Shown here: positions 42,390 to 50,519 of the stretch, piece by piece | How positions within the stretch are numbered: position 1 is the stretch's first letter | Layout: each line of letters opens with the position of its first letter | Assembly: GCA_963675365.2 (NCBI GenBank) | Contig: CAXXVA010000001.1 | Location: 930,001 to 994,000, forward strand | DNA from: CAXXOK01 sp963675365 | Lineage (GTDB): Bacteria; Bacillota; Clostridia; Christensenellales; Aristaeellaceae | Length of the DNA stretch: 64,000 nt | Reading direction: 5' to 3' | Position numbers and translations under genes: made by a program | Notes under the pieces: generated by a model | Seen by the model: the letters and a program-made list of their open reading frames with translations, nothing else | What the model was told of the DNA's origin: nothing | The model's database searches: none

Positions 42390-43097
42390 CTATGCGTTTC
42401 CAAATCCCAGCAGATGCAGCGATTTGAGAGCCATCTCTTCATTCTCGCTGTCGAAAATCCTGCCGAAATTCTCTTCCGACGTGCGCATGTGCTTTTCTAC
42501 ACAGTCTCTGGTGTGCGCCAGTTTGCCGCTTTGCAGACCGTCGATAATCGCTTCGTGCTCGTTGACCGTTTGATTGTACGCAAGCGTTCCGCGGTACACC
42601 GTCAGCCAGCGCGCCCGCAGAATCTGCAGACGCAGCCTGTCGAACAGCTCGATCAGCCGTCCGTTCTCCGAATATCCCAAAATAGCGGCGTGGAATTCAT
42701 CGTCGCAGGCAAAGTTGTGCTCGTAATCCTTTTTCTCCACATACATGCGCATCGTCCGGTCAATCTCGCGCAGGTGCTCGATTTGCGCTTCCGTCAGCCC
42801 TCCCTTTCTGAAGATCAGCTCCACCGCTTTGCTCTCCAGCGCTTCGCGTACCTGGCAGATTTCCTCAATATCTTTCAGCGTCAGCGATCTGACGATCCAC
42901 TTCGTTTTCATTTTTTCGATCAGCCCTTCATGCTCCAGGCGCTGCATGGCTTCGCGGATTGGCGTACGGCTCATTTCCAGCTTCAGCGCCAGCGCATGGT
43001 CGGACACCGCATCGCCCGGAAGAAGATCAAACGATAGAATGCGGTTGAGAATGGTTTCATACGCCTGTTGGGCGGACGGCCCTTTTGTACGTGCCAT
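42390..43097 (-). CDS. GntR-family regulator, FadR/FCD subgroup
   Basis: 235 residues: an N-terminal winged helix (YETILNRILSFDLLPGDAVSDHALALKLEMSRTPIREAMQRLEHEGLIE, quoted in part as SRTPIREAMQRLEHEGL) and a C-terminal FCD ligand domain. The FCD metal-binding His/Asp set is suggested by DDEFHAAI and the later NEHEAIIDGL and HTRDCVEKHM. It heads the operon and should respond to the imported acid or its product. An AGGAG site is 8 nt before the ATG, and two GntR-type palindromes lie in its leader. Confidence 0.93.
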   Translation of the reverse strand: MARTKGPSAQQAYETILNRILSFDLLPGDAVSDHALALKLEMSRTPIREAMQRLEHEGLIEKMKTKWIVRSLTLKDIEEICQVREALESKAVELIFRKGGLTEAQIEHLREIDRTMRMYVEKKDYEHNFACDDEFHAAILGYSENGRLIELFDRLRLQILRARWLTVYRGTLAYNQTVNEHEAIIDGLQSGKLAHTRDCVEKHMRTSEENFGRIFDSENEEMALKSLHLLGFGNA

Positions 43098-43118
43098 TGT
43101 CTTCTCCTTTTTTCTTAA

Positions 43119-43153
43119 ATTGTATACAATTTATTATTGAAATAGTATACAAT
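43119..43153. promoter_or_regulatory. Paired GntR-type operators
   Basis: A perfect palindrome ATTGTATACAAT (43119-43130) and a second site ATAGTATACAAT (43142-43153), centres 23 bp apart. TTGTATACAA is the core recognised by several FCD-type GntR proteins such as Bacillus GntR. Both sites lie just downstream of the -10 box of the operon promoter. Confidence 0.75.
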
Positions 43154-43167
43154 TTGTATTTGCCTTT

Positions 43168-43196
43168 ATTATACGTGCTCTAAAAAACAATGTCAA
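43168..43196 (-). promoter_or_regulatory. Consensus promoter of the GntR/UxaA/TRAP/LarA-like operon
   Basis: Minus-strand TTGACA (43191-43196), exactly 17 bp, TATAAT (43168-43173): both hexamers perfect. Such strength with operators right downstream points to control by repression. Confidence 0.88.
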
Positions 43197-43412
43197 GACC
43201 TAATTTATTATCGACCAGATCAGCCTTTTTTTCCGGCAATCAGCCCTTAAATGCGCCGCGATTCCGTGCCGGCAAAGGGCTGCGCGCAGGTTGCGGGCAG
43301 CAAAAGAGAGCCCGGACACTTCCCCGCAAACGATTCAGTTCCGAAAAAATTATTTTTTCCTGTTCACGATCAGCCAGCAAGGGCTTTGCGGTATCCGGGG
43401 GTTTATCCGCGC
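43197..43412. other. Intergenic region between divergent GntR operon and nucleobase permease
   Basis: About 215 bases. A purine-type riboswitch or attenuator was looked for and not seen. No gene is visible. Confidence 0.4.
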
Positions 43413-43441
43413 TTGACAGCGCAATTTACAAATGTTAAACT
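43413..43441 (+). promoter_or_regulatory. Promoter of the nucleobase permease gene
   Basis: TTGACA (43413-43418), 17 bp, TAAACT (43436-43441). It leaves a long leader of about 150 nt before the ATG, in which no clear attenuator was seen. Confidence 0.6.
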
Positions 43442-43600
43442 CTCATACAGGAAACCGCAAGATATTGATGTTTGCGCTACAGGTATAGCATATATTGTAC
43501 AGATCGGCCCCTTCCCGAAGGTACGAACGCGCTGTGCACAGCCGCCGCGCGCTTTGATACAAGCCATTCATACTAATTCATCAACGGGAGGAGTATCTTC

Positions 43601-45067
43601 ATGCAGAAACAAACAGCCACCCACGCCTATTTGCCGGATGAGCGGCCGCCGCTAGGCAAACTGCTGCTGTACGCATTGCAGCAGGTGATCGTCATGTTCC
43701 CCGCGACCATCGCCGTCGCGCTGATCACAGGGTTCCAGGTCTCGACCACGATCTTCGCCAGCGGTCTTGCCACACTGTGCTTTGTGCTGATCACAAAGGG
43801 CAGGATTCCCATGTACTACGGCTCCAGCTTTTCCTACCTCACAGCCGTCATCAGCCTGATGACCAGCCAGCAGATCACCGACAAGCTCAGCCCCGAGGCG
43901 CTGACGCAGCTGACCGCGTGGCTCGCCAAGGAAACCTCCGTGATGCCCGCCGAAGCCATCGCGTTTGCGCAGTTCGGCATCATCATGTCCGGTTTGGTGA
44001 GTATCCTGGCCGGTATTCTGGTGCGGGTGTCCGGCAAGAACGCCGTGGAAAAGATCCTGCCGCCGACGATTACCGGCTCCATCGCGCTGGTCATCGGCCT
44101 TACGCTGGCGGGAACCGCCATCGGCGACGCAGCCCCGAGCCTGACCGCTACGGGCATCGCGGGCTCCAACTGGATTTGGGTGGTATCGCTTGTAACGCTC
44201 CTGTCCACGATCCTGTTCTCCCGGTACTTAAAGGGCTTCCTCTCCCAGCTGCCGCTGCTCCTGGGCGCGGCGATGGGCTGCATCACCGCGGCGCTGATCT
44301 ACGCGTTCGGCGGGGCGGATATGAACATGTTCCGCGCCATCCCCAAAGAAGCGCTGGACGGCTCCCTGTGGCAGGCGGGCGGCATCCTGGCGGTGCCGGC
44401 GTTCACACTGCCCAGAGCCAGCTGGGCCGCGATCTTCGCCATCATGCCGATCGCGATCGCGACCATCCCCGAATCGACGGCGCACATCTACCAGCTGGAT
44501 ATCTACGTCAACAACGTCGCCAAGCAAAAGGGCAAGGCCCGGTATAAGATTGAAGAGCTTCTCCACTTGAACCTGATCGGCGACGGCATCTGCGATATGG
44601 TCTCCGGCGTGGTCGGCGGCCCCGCGGGCACCAACTACGGCGAAAACATCTCCACCATGGCCATCACCAAGGTGTTCTCCTCGGCCGTCATGGTCGCGGC
44701 GGCAGTGATCGCCATGGTCGTCAGCTTCTTCACGCCGCTGGTGCAGGCCATCTACGCCATTCCCACGGCCGTGATCGGCGGGCTTGAAATTTACCTGTTC
44801 GGCGCCATCGCCGCCCAAGGTATCGCCATCATGATCGACAAAAAAGCCGATATGTTCTCCGCCAAGAACCTGGCGGTCATCGCCTGCATTATGATTATCG
44901 CGCTGGGCGGACAGTACGCCTTCGGCGGCAACATCAACTTCTTCGGCCTGCAGGTCCCCTGCATCGCCGGCGCCGCCATCGCGGGCATCTTCCTCAACCT
45001 CCTGCTCTCCATCGGCGAAAAGAAAGTGCACGACGACGCCGAAGAAGTCAAGGAAATGGTGCCGTAA
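43601..45067 (+). CDS. NCS2-family nucleobase (uracil/xanthine) permease
   Basis: 488 residues with about fourteen membrane helices. Family marks are YALQQVIVMFPATIAVALI, PMYYGSSFSYLTAVI, PPTITGSIALVIGLTLAG, IPIAIATIPESTAHIYQLD (with the substrate-contacting Glu) and GDGICDMVSGVVGGPAGTNYGENIST (second conserved Glu). These UraA-type motifs fit proton-driven uptake of uracil or a purine base. Sequence does not settle which. GGGAGGA precedes the ATG. Confidence 0.92.
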   Translation: MQKQTATHAYLPDERPPLGKLLLYALQQVIVMFPATIAVALITGFQVSTTIFASGLATLCFVLITKGRIPMYYGSSFSYLTAVISLMTSQQITDKLSPEALTQLTAWLAKETSVMPAEAIAFAQFGIIMSGLVSILAGILVRVSGKNAVEKILPPTITGSIALVIGLTLAGTAIGDAAPSLTATGIAGSNWIWVVSLVTLLSTILFSRYLKGFLSQLPLLLGAAMGCITAALIYAFGGADMNMFRAIPKEALDGSLWQAGGILAVPAFTLPRASWAAIFAIMPIAIATIPESTAHIYQLDIYVNNVAKQKGKARYKIEELLHLNLIGDGICDMVSGVVGGPAGTNYGENISTMAITKVFSSAVMVAAAVIAMVVSFFTPLVQAIYAIPTAVIGGLEIYLFGAIAAQGIAIMIDKKADMFSAKNLAVIACIMIIALGGQYAFGGNINFFGLQVPCIAGAAIAGIFLNLLLSIGEKKVHDDAEEVKEMVP

Positions 45068-45124
45068 TAGCAGGCAAACAATGAATCAATCCCCCGCACA
45101 CTGACGGCTGTATTTCCGCAATCC

Positions 45125-45180
45125 CGGGCCTGCGAAAGCTTTGAAGTAGCGCTGCTACGACTTCAGCTTTCGCAGGCCCG
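45125..45180. repeat. Long inverted repeat (stem-loop) without T-run
   Basis: Arms CGGGCCTGCGAAAGCT and AGCTTTCGCAGGCCCG pair almost perfectly at the base; an inner GAAGT/ACTTC pair extends the stem. It lies 58 nt after the permease stop. With no T-run on either side it is not a standard terminator and may be a dispersed palindromic element. Confidence 0.6.
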
Positions 45181-45294
45181 ATCTTTCGAAAATCCAACGC
45201 ATCATCACACAGGTTGTTCATTCATCGTTTGCCTTGGAGGTTCACTCATGATACTCCGTCAAGAATAGTACCCTTTTCAATCCCAAACAAAATA

Positions 45295-45311
45295 CCGCGC
45301 AATATGCGCGG
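45295..45311. terminator. Short hairpin terminator between permease and amino acid importer genes
   Basis: CCGCGCA-ATA-TGCGCGG. Followed on the minus strand by TATTTTGTTTG, so it most likely ends the amino acid importer transcript. On the plus strand a weaker TTATTATATTG follows. Confidence 0.6.
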
Positions 45312-45403
45312 CAGTTATTATATTGATTTTCTTTTACCGATTGGGTTTTCTCTTGTTTCCTTCTCTTTTTCCTAAAAGAAAAGGGAAACGTTCTGAACCC
45401 CAT

Positions 45404-46084
45404 CTACCGCACGACGCCCTTCATGGCGCTGCCGCGCTCGCGGCGGGCGATGCCCGAAAAGATGCGATTGACCACGTAGTAAATCATGGCGACCAGGAGA
45501 TAGAGCACCAGAATGTCCTCCGCGGTTACGATGGTGCGGTGCGCCGCGACGATCTTGGAGGTGAAGGACAGCTCGTAAGTGCCCACTACCGCACAGAAGG
45601 ACGTATCCTTGATGGTGGTCACGAACTGCGAAACCAGCGGCGAGCGGATGCGCCGGAGCGCCTGGGGAATGATGACGTGCCACAGCGTCTGCGTGCGGCT
45701 GAAGCCCTGCGAGGTCGCGGCCTCCCACTGCCCTTTACCCACAGAGTTCAGGCCCCCGCGCACGATTTCGGCAATGATCGCGGAGGTAAAAACGGTCATG
45801 GCGGCGATGCCTGATTCCAGCGGCGGCAGCTTGGTTAAAAACCGCATCGCGATGATGAACAGCGCCAGGGGGATGTTGCGCACGATTTCGATATATACCG
45901 TGGCGACGCCGCTGACGAGTTTTTCCTTTGTGTTGCGCATCAGCCCCAGAACGGTGCCGAAGATGAGGCTCAGCACGATCGACACCGCCGCGATATACAG
46001 CGTGTTTAACAGTCCCTTGCCCAGGAACAGCAGGATGTTTTCGGTAAATACCACCGAAAAGGCATGAGCCCAGCGATCAAACAT
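45404..46084 (-). CDS. Polar amino acid ABC transporter permease 1
   Basis: 226 residues from the ATG at 46084 (GAGGAG 8 nt upstream), overlapping the other permease gene by 8 bases. HisMQ-type permease with five or so helices. Marks are GLLNTLYIAAVSIVLSLIFGTVLG, VYIEIVRNIPLALFIIAM, SAIIAEIVRGGLNSVGKGQWEAATSQGFSRTQ (the EAA loop touching the ATPase) and FVTTIKDTSF. Confidence 0.93.
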   Translation of the reverse strand: MFDRWAHAFSVVFTENILLFLGKGLLNTLYIAAVSIVLSLIFGTVLGLMRNTKEKLVSGVATVYIEIVRNIPLALFIIAMRFLTKLPPLESGIAAMTVFTSAIIAEIVRGGLNSVGKGQWEAATSQGFSRTQTLWHVIIPQALRRIRSPLVSQFVTTIKDTSFCAVVGTYELSFTSKIVAAHRTIVTAEDILVLYLLVAMIYYVVNRIFSGIARRERGSAMKGVVR

Positions 46085-46748
46085 GGCGCACACTCCTCTT
46101 CTCAAGCCACCGCGCCAGCAGCGAGATCGGCAGGCAGATGCTTAAGTACAGCACGCCCGTCATCACAAAGGTCGGGCCGTAAATGAGGTTGGAGCCCGAC
46201 CAGCTATCGGCGCGGTACATCAGCTCCCCGCCCGCGATGACCGCGAGCACGGAGGAATTTTTGATCAGGTTGACGGCCTGGTTGGTCATGGGCGGAAGGC
46301 CGATTTTCACTGCCTGGGGCAGGATGATGTAGCGCATCGTCTGCAAATAACTGAATCCCTGGCTGTACGCGGCTTCGGTCTGCCCGGTGGGCACGGCCTT
46401 GATCGCGCTGCGGACAATATCGGCCGCGTACGCCCCGGTATAGAGGGCAAGGCCGAGCACGCCGATGGCGACCACGCCAAGTCGCACGCCGACCTTGGGC
46501 AATACGTTGTAATAGATGAACACCTGAATCACCAGCGGGGTGTTCTGGAAAAAGGACATATACCCCTTGCACAGCGAGAGAATCAAGCGGTTTTTGCCGC
46601 ACAACAGCATGCCCACGACAATGCCGATGATCAGTGTGAACACAAGCCCGAGCAGCGAAATGTAGATCGTACGCAGGAAACCCTGCGCAAAAAAGCCCCA
46701 GTCGCTGAACCAGGCTTGCCAGTTTTGGATTGAAAACGGTCCGGACAA
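46077..46748 (-). CDS. Polar amino acid ABC transporter permease 2
   Basis: 223 residues from a TTG start at 46748 with GAGGA about 9 nt upstream. Same HisMQ family: GFLRTIYISLLGLVFTLIIG, GYMSFFQNTPLVIQVFIYYN, GAYAADIVRSAIKAVPTGQTEAAYSQGFSYLQ (EAA loop) and QAVNLIKNSSVLAVI. It would pair with permease 1 as the membrane channel. Confidence 0.92.
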   Translation of the reverse strand: MSGPFSIQNWQAWFSDWGFFAQGFLRTIYISLLGLVFTLIIGIVVGMLLCGKNRLILSLCKGYMSFFQNTPLVIQVFIYYNVLPKVGVRLGVVAIGVLGLALYTGAYAADIVRSAIKAVPTGQTEAAYSQGFSYLQTMRYIILPQAVKIGLPPMTNQAVNLIKNSSVLAVIAGGELMYRADSWSGSNLIYGPTFVMTGVLYLSICLPISLLARWLEKRSVRHV

Positions 46749-46813
46749 GCTGTCACATCCTCAGGTTCCGTGCGTGCATTGCGCCTTATGGCAAACGCGC
46801 GGATAAAAACTGA

Positions 46814-46845
46814 CCGCCGGTCCGCCGCATGCGGCGGACCGGCGG
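46814..46845 (-). other. Perfect 15-bp stem-loop between amino-acid-binding-protein and permease genes
   Basis: Arms CCGCCGGTCCGCCGC and GCGGCGGACCGGCGG around AT, starting 15 nt after the binding-protein stop codon. On the minus strand it is followed by CAGTTTTTATCC. The T-run suggests partial termination that lowers permease expression relative to the binding protein. Confidence 0.8.
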
Positions 46846-46859
46846 CAAAAACCGTATAC

Positions 46860-47717
46860 TTAGTTCGCGGGCGTGGCCATCAGCGCTTCGGCCTCGGTCC
46901 ACAGGGTGTCGTACGCGTCAACTTCGGTCCAGTCCACGGGGGCGAGGTTGTTGGCCGCAACCAGCTCGTCAAGCGTGCCGTCGGCGCGCATGGCGGCGAT
47001 GGTCTCGTCCACCAATGCCAGCAGGCCCACGTTGCCCTTCTTGATGGCGACGCCATAGGGCTGTGCGGCAAAGCTGTCGGGCAGGAGGACGGTAGTGTCG
47101 TCCAGGTAGCCCATCAGGATGGCCTTATCCACGGAGAAGCAGGCGATACGGCCGCTGACCAGCGCCGCTTTGATGTCGGGATAGGTGGGGAACTCGGCAA
47201 ACTCCACGGCCATGCTGTCGGCGTCGGCCGCGGCCTGCAGGGCGTCCTTGGTGGTGGCGGACTGCGCCACGCCGATGGTCTTGCCGGCAAGGTCGGCAAA
47301 GCTTTCGATGCCGGAATCCTTCATCACCAGCAGGCCGATGGCGTCTACGAAGTAGGGCTTGGAGAATTCATACTGCACGATGCGGTCGGGCTTGATGGTG
47401 AAGGTCGCGATGACCATGTCCAGTTCGCCGGTATCCAGCAGCGGGCCGCGGGTTTTAGCGGTGACGGCGGTGAACTTCACGGCGCTTTCGTCGCCCAGGA
47501 TAATGCCGGCCAGCTTGTGGGCCAGGTCGATTTCGAGGCCTTCAAACTCGCCGCCGAGCTCCTGATAGCCAAAGCCGGGGACGTCCGCTTTCACGCCGAC
47601 GTTGAGCACGCCGCGTTCCTTGATCGCTGCGATTTCCGCGGCTTCATCCGCCAGCGCGGGCAGCACGATCGCCATGACGAGGGTAAGGGCCAATGCCATG
47701 CATAACAGTTTTTTCAT
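46860..47717 (-). CDS. Polar amino acid ABC transporter substrate-binding protein
   Basis: 285 residues with signal peptide (CMALALTLVMAIVLPALA). Family-3 binding protein marks: IKERGVLNVGVKADVPGFGYQ, FEGLEIDLAHKLAG, TGELDMVIATFTIKPDR, YEFSKPYFVDAIGLLV, LAGKTIGVAQSATTKDAL and PYGVAIKKGN. The Glu/Asp of FEGLEIDL and the Arg of KPDR contact the amino acid backbone. It resembles glutamate/aspartate or glutamine binders; the exact ligand is not certain. Confidence 0.92.
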   Translation of the reverse strand: MKKLLCMALALTLVMAIVLPALADEAAEIAAIKERGVLNVGVKADVPGFGYQELGGEFEGLEIDLAHKLAGIILGDESAVKFTAVTAKTRGPLLDTGELDMVIATFTIKPDRIVQYEFSKPYFVDAIGLLVMKDSGIESFADLAGKTIGVAQSATTKDALQAAADADSMAVEFAEFPTYPDIKAALVSGRIACFSVDKAILMGYLDDTTVLLPDSFAAQPYGVAIKKGNVGLLALVDETIAAMRADGTLDELVAANNLAPVDWTEVDAYDTLWTEAEALMATPAN

Positions 47718-47737
47718 GTGTTTCCATCCTCCTGTTT

Positions 47738-48469
47738 TTAGTGTAGTATTTTTCCCAGGAACGTTTTGGTACGCTCGTTCTTAGGATGATGAAACACCTG
47801 CTCGGGTGTGCCATCTTCAACAATAATCCCGTCGTCCAGAAACAGGACGCGGTCGGCGATGTGCTCGGCAAATTTCATCTCGTGGGTGACGAACAGCATA
47901 GTGAGCTCCGTATCCCTCGCCACGCGTTCCATGATGTCGAGCACTTCCTGGATCATTTCGGGGTCCAGCGCCGAAGTGGGTTCGTCAAACAGCATAATTT
48001 TAGGCTGCATCGTCAGCGCCCGGGCGATCGCCACACGCTGCTGCTGCCCGCCGGACAGCTGGCTTGGGTAGGCGTCGGCCTTGTCCTCGATGTTGACCTC
48101 GCGCAGGTTGTTCATCGCCCGTTCGCGCACCTGCTTTTTATCCTCGTGCCTAAGCACGATGGGCGCCATGGTGAGGTTTTCCAGCACCGTCTTGTGCGGG
48201 TAGAGGTTAAAGTTCTGAAACACCATCCCGATGTCCTGACGGATCTGGCAGAGCATGCGGTTGGACATACCGGAGATCGCCCTGCCGTCGATAAACACGT
48301 CGCCCATGCGGGGACGCTCGAACATGTTGATGGTGCGCAGAAGCGTGCTTTTCCCGCTGCCGCTGGGGCCGATGATTACGGTTTTGGAATCGGTGGCGAT
48401 CTCAAGGGAAATCCCCTTGAGCACATCGAGCTTTCCAAAACTGACGTATACGTCGTCAAAAACGATCAA
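47738..48469 (-). CDS. Polar amino acid ABC transporter ATP-binding protein
   Basis: 243 residues from a TTG start at 48469 with GGAGG 8 nt upstream; a longer reading from 48556 lacks a ribosome site and exceeds the family length. Walker A IIGPSGSGKSTLLRTIN, Q-loop GMVFQNFNLYPHKTV, signature SQLSGGQQQRVAIARAL, Walker B IMLFDEPTSALDPEM, H-loop MLFVTHEM. GlnQ/HisP type; first gene of the importer operon. Confidence 0.94.
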   Translation of the reverse strand: MIVFDDVYVSFGKLDVLKGISLEIATDSKTVIIGPSGSGKSTLLRTINMFERPRMGDVFIDGRAISGMSNRMLCQIRQDIGMVFQNFNLYPHKTVLENLTMAPIVLRHEDKKQVRERAMNNLREVNIEDKADAYPSQLSGGQQQRVAIARALTMQPKIMLFDEPTSALDPEMIQEVLDIMERVARDTELTMLFVTHEMKFAEHIADRVLFLDDGIIVEDGTPEQVFHHPKNERTKTFLGKILH

Positions 48470-48557
48470 AAGTCGTTCCTCCACTTCCAAAATACACAAA
48501 AGCACGCCCATCCCTGGGCCCCATTGCCCGCGGCGGCGTACACATTCGTCTATCATG

Positions 48558-48587
48558 ATTGTACGGGGTTTTTGGATACAAAGTCAA
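48558..48587 (-). promoter_or_regulatory. Promoter of the amino acid importer operon
   Basis: Minus-strand TTGACT (48582-48587), 18 bp, TACAAT (48558-48563). The remaining 200 bases up to the sigma-factor promoter show nothing else recognisable. Confidence 0.55.
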
Positions 48588-48789
48588 CTGAACGCAAAGA
48601 AAATACAGGGATAAAACATGTTTGCGGTCTGTATCCAAAGCAGCCGCCCGCAAAAATCGAAACCGCTTTCGCCGTTATTCCCCTTGCGCGGCTACATCGG
48701 ACGCTCCATTCCGCCGTTGCGCCCCGCCGGTTCCGGCCGCATCCATGCCCGCCATATTTCGGAAATTTGAAAAAAATTCAGCGCCGGCG

Positions 48790-48817
48790 TGAGGATTCCG
48801 CAAGTTCGTTCGTCTAA
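48790..48817 (+). promoter_or_regulatory. Candidate ECF-sigma-type promoter (autoregulation)
   Basis: TGAGGATTCC (from 48790) and CGTCTAA (48811-48817) upstream of the sigma-factor gene. CGTC-containing -10 boxes are common for ECF sigma factors that control their own gene. The call is by resemblance. Confidence 0.4.
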
Positions 48818-48845
48818 TCAATGTAAACCGCAAGGAGACAAACGG

Positions 48846-49307
48846 ATGGAAAAAGAGGTCTTTGTACGGGAAATAGAGGCAGGCAGCGGGACGCTGTACC
48901 GCGTGGCCTATTCGATCCTGCAAAATGACGACGCCTGCCGCGACGCCATGCAGAGCGCCGCGCTGAAAGCCTGGGAAAAGCGGGCGTCGCTCAAAGAGGC
49001 GCGTTATTTCCGCACCTGGATGACCCGCATCCTCATCAACGCCTGTTACGACGAAAGGCGCAGGCGGAAGTGCTGCGAACCCGCCGGGGACCTGAACCAG
49101 ATGGCGGAAAACGCCGCGACGCCGCCCGACCCCGCGCTGGCTATCGCGCTTGCGGCGCTGCCGGAAACCCTGCGGCTGCCGCTGGTGCTGTGCTATTCGG
49201 AAGGCATGACCTATCCGCAGATCGCACATACGCTGCGGCTGCCGGAACCTACGGTGCGCGGCCGCATCGCCCGCGCCAAGGAACAGCTTAGAAAGGAGCT
49301 GCGCTGA
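48846..49307 (+). CDS. ECF-type RNA polymerase sigma factor
   Basis: 153 residues from ATG 48846 (AAGGAG 8 nt upstream). Region 2: YRVAYSILQNDDACRDAMQSAALKAWEKRASLKEARYFRTWMTRILINACYDERRRRK, with the -10-recognising helix in its second half. Region 4: LPETLRLPLVLCYSEGMTYPQIAHTLRLPEPTVRGRIARAKEQLRKELR. No extra domains. It lies 2 nt before a membrane protein gene that is the likely anti-sigma factor. Confidence 0.93.
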   Translation: MEKEVFVREIEAGSGTLYRVAYSILQNDDACRDAMQSAALKAWEKRASLKEARYFRTWMTRILINACYDERRRRKCCEPAGDLNQMAENAATPPDPALAIALAALPETLRLPLVLCYSEGMTYPQIAHTLRLPEPTVRGRIARAKEQLRKELR

Positions 49308-49309
49308 CC

Positions 49310-50458
49310 ATGAAACACGAAGATGAAACAATCCGCCTGCGGGACGCCTTCAAACCCGAGCCGGAAGCCTGCCACGCCGCGCTGATGCTGGCCGCGTACG
49401 CGGCGAAAGAAACGCCCAAGCTTAAAAAAGCGCCTCTTCGCGTCGCATGGCTTATCGCCGCCATCGTGGTCGCGCTGGTCACCGTTGCGTTTGCCACCAA
49501 CGGCTTCGGGCTGGCGGATTGGCTCGGCTCCAGATATGGCATCGAGCTTCCGCAGGCCGCGCAGACGATCCTGGAGGCGGCCGAGCCAAAAACCTTCGTC
49601 GTCGGCCCGATATCCTTCACCGTCAAAGATATTCTGTCGGACGGCCGGGTATCCTACCTGGCCGCCGACGCCAAAACCGCCGACGGCTCCCCCGCCATGC
49701 TGTACATGGGCAACGGCGACCCGACCGACTCCATCGGCCACGAGCTCGCGGCCGCATTGGATACCCAGGGCATTATCGCCCGTACGTCCTACATCGACGC
49801 GGCAAAGATCGCGGGCCTTCCGCTGTACAGCGTGGACGCCTATCTGACCCCTAAAAACAAGATGCTGGTTTCCGAGGAAATGATGGATTCCGTTCATCGG
49901 GCCGACGGATCCGTTCTGCTGGTCGACATGCTGTATACCGATCCCGGGGAGCTTGGCGGCACGCTGGAGGCGGACGTCGTCCTGCGGGCGGCGGAGATCG
50001 ACACGGACACGCTGGAACGCAAGGGCGATTTTTGGTCGGCAACCGACACGCGCACGATCCCCATCGGCGGCGTCACGGCGGAAAAAACCTACAGTACAGC
50101 TCCCGGGGAGACTTTAGGCGGATATTTTACGGTCTCGAAAGTCACCGCCGAGCAAACCTGCGCGGGCGTCTATATTACGGTACACGCCTCGGTCAACGGA
50201 AACGTCAAGCTGCGAACGCTCTGGGCCGGCAAGTGCTTTTATCTGCTGGACGCACAGGGGAATCCGTTTCCCCGGGGCATCAGTATGATAGAGGAACTTC
50301 TGGACGAAAACGGCGACAGGTTCGCAACCGATCCCGAAATGATCGTTACCAGCCTGCAATACCGCATCATGATTACCGCGGACGCCCTGCCCGATTCGCT
50401 GATCGTAACAAACGGCAGCGCGCAGGTGCTGGTGGAAGCCGTTCCGGCGTCCGACTGA
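49310..50458 (+). CDS. Single-pass membrane protein, probable anti-sigma factor
   Basis: 382 residues: a short cytoplasmic part (about 1-43), one membrane helix (VAWLIAAIVVALVTVAFAT, about 44-62), and a large extracytoplasmic part. This layout and the position 2 nt after an ECF gene are typical of anti-sigma/DUF4179-type regulators. I cannot identify a zinc (HxxxCxxC) anti-sigma motif in the cytoplasmic part; one His-Ala-Ala segment (CHAALM) is the only hint. The outer region seems to be two similar beta-rich halves. Its stress signal is unknown. Confidence 0.65.
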   Translation: MKHEDETIRLRDAFKPEPEACHAALMLAAYAAKETPKLKKAPLRVAWLIAAIVVALVTVAFATNGFGLADWLGSRYGIELPQAAQTILEAAEPKTFVVGPISFTVKDILSDGRVSYLAADAKTADGSPAMLYMGNGDPTDSIGHELAAALDTQGIIARTSYIDAAKIAGLPLYSVDAYLTPKNKMLVSEEMMDSVHRADGSVLLVDMLYTDPGELGGTLEADVVLRAAEIDTDTLERKGDFWSATDTRTIPIGGVTAEKTYSTAPGETLGGYFTVSKVTAEQTCAGVYITVHASVNGNVKLRTLWAGKCFYLLDAQGNPFPRGISMIEELLDENGDRFATDPEMIVTSLQYRIMITADALPDSLIVTNGSAQVLVEAVPASD

Positions 50459-50474
50459 ACACAGCGGCATACCC

Positions 50475-50504
50475 AAAACCCCCGCCGTACGGCGGGGGTT
50501 TTTT
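50475..50504. terminator. Bidirectional terminator between anti-sigma-like and P-ATPase genes
   Basis: CCCCCGCCG-TA-CGGCGGGGG flanked by AAAA and TTTTTT, 17 nt after one stop and 16 nt after the other. Confidence 0.92.
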
Positions 50505-50519
50505 GCTGTCGTTGCTTTG

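Noticed and set aside
43098..43600. Possible purine or PyrR-type riboswitch/attenuator before the NCS2 permease
   Set aside because: No purine-aptamer conserved core, PyrR-binding-like element or terminator/antiterminator pair could be seen in the leader.
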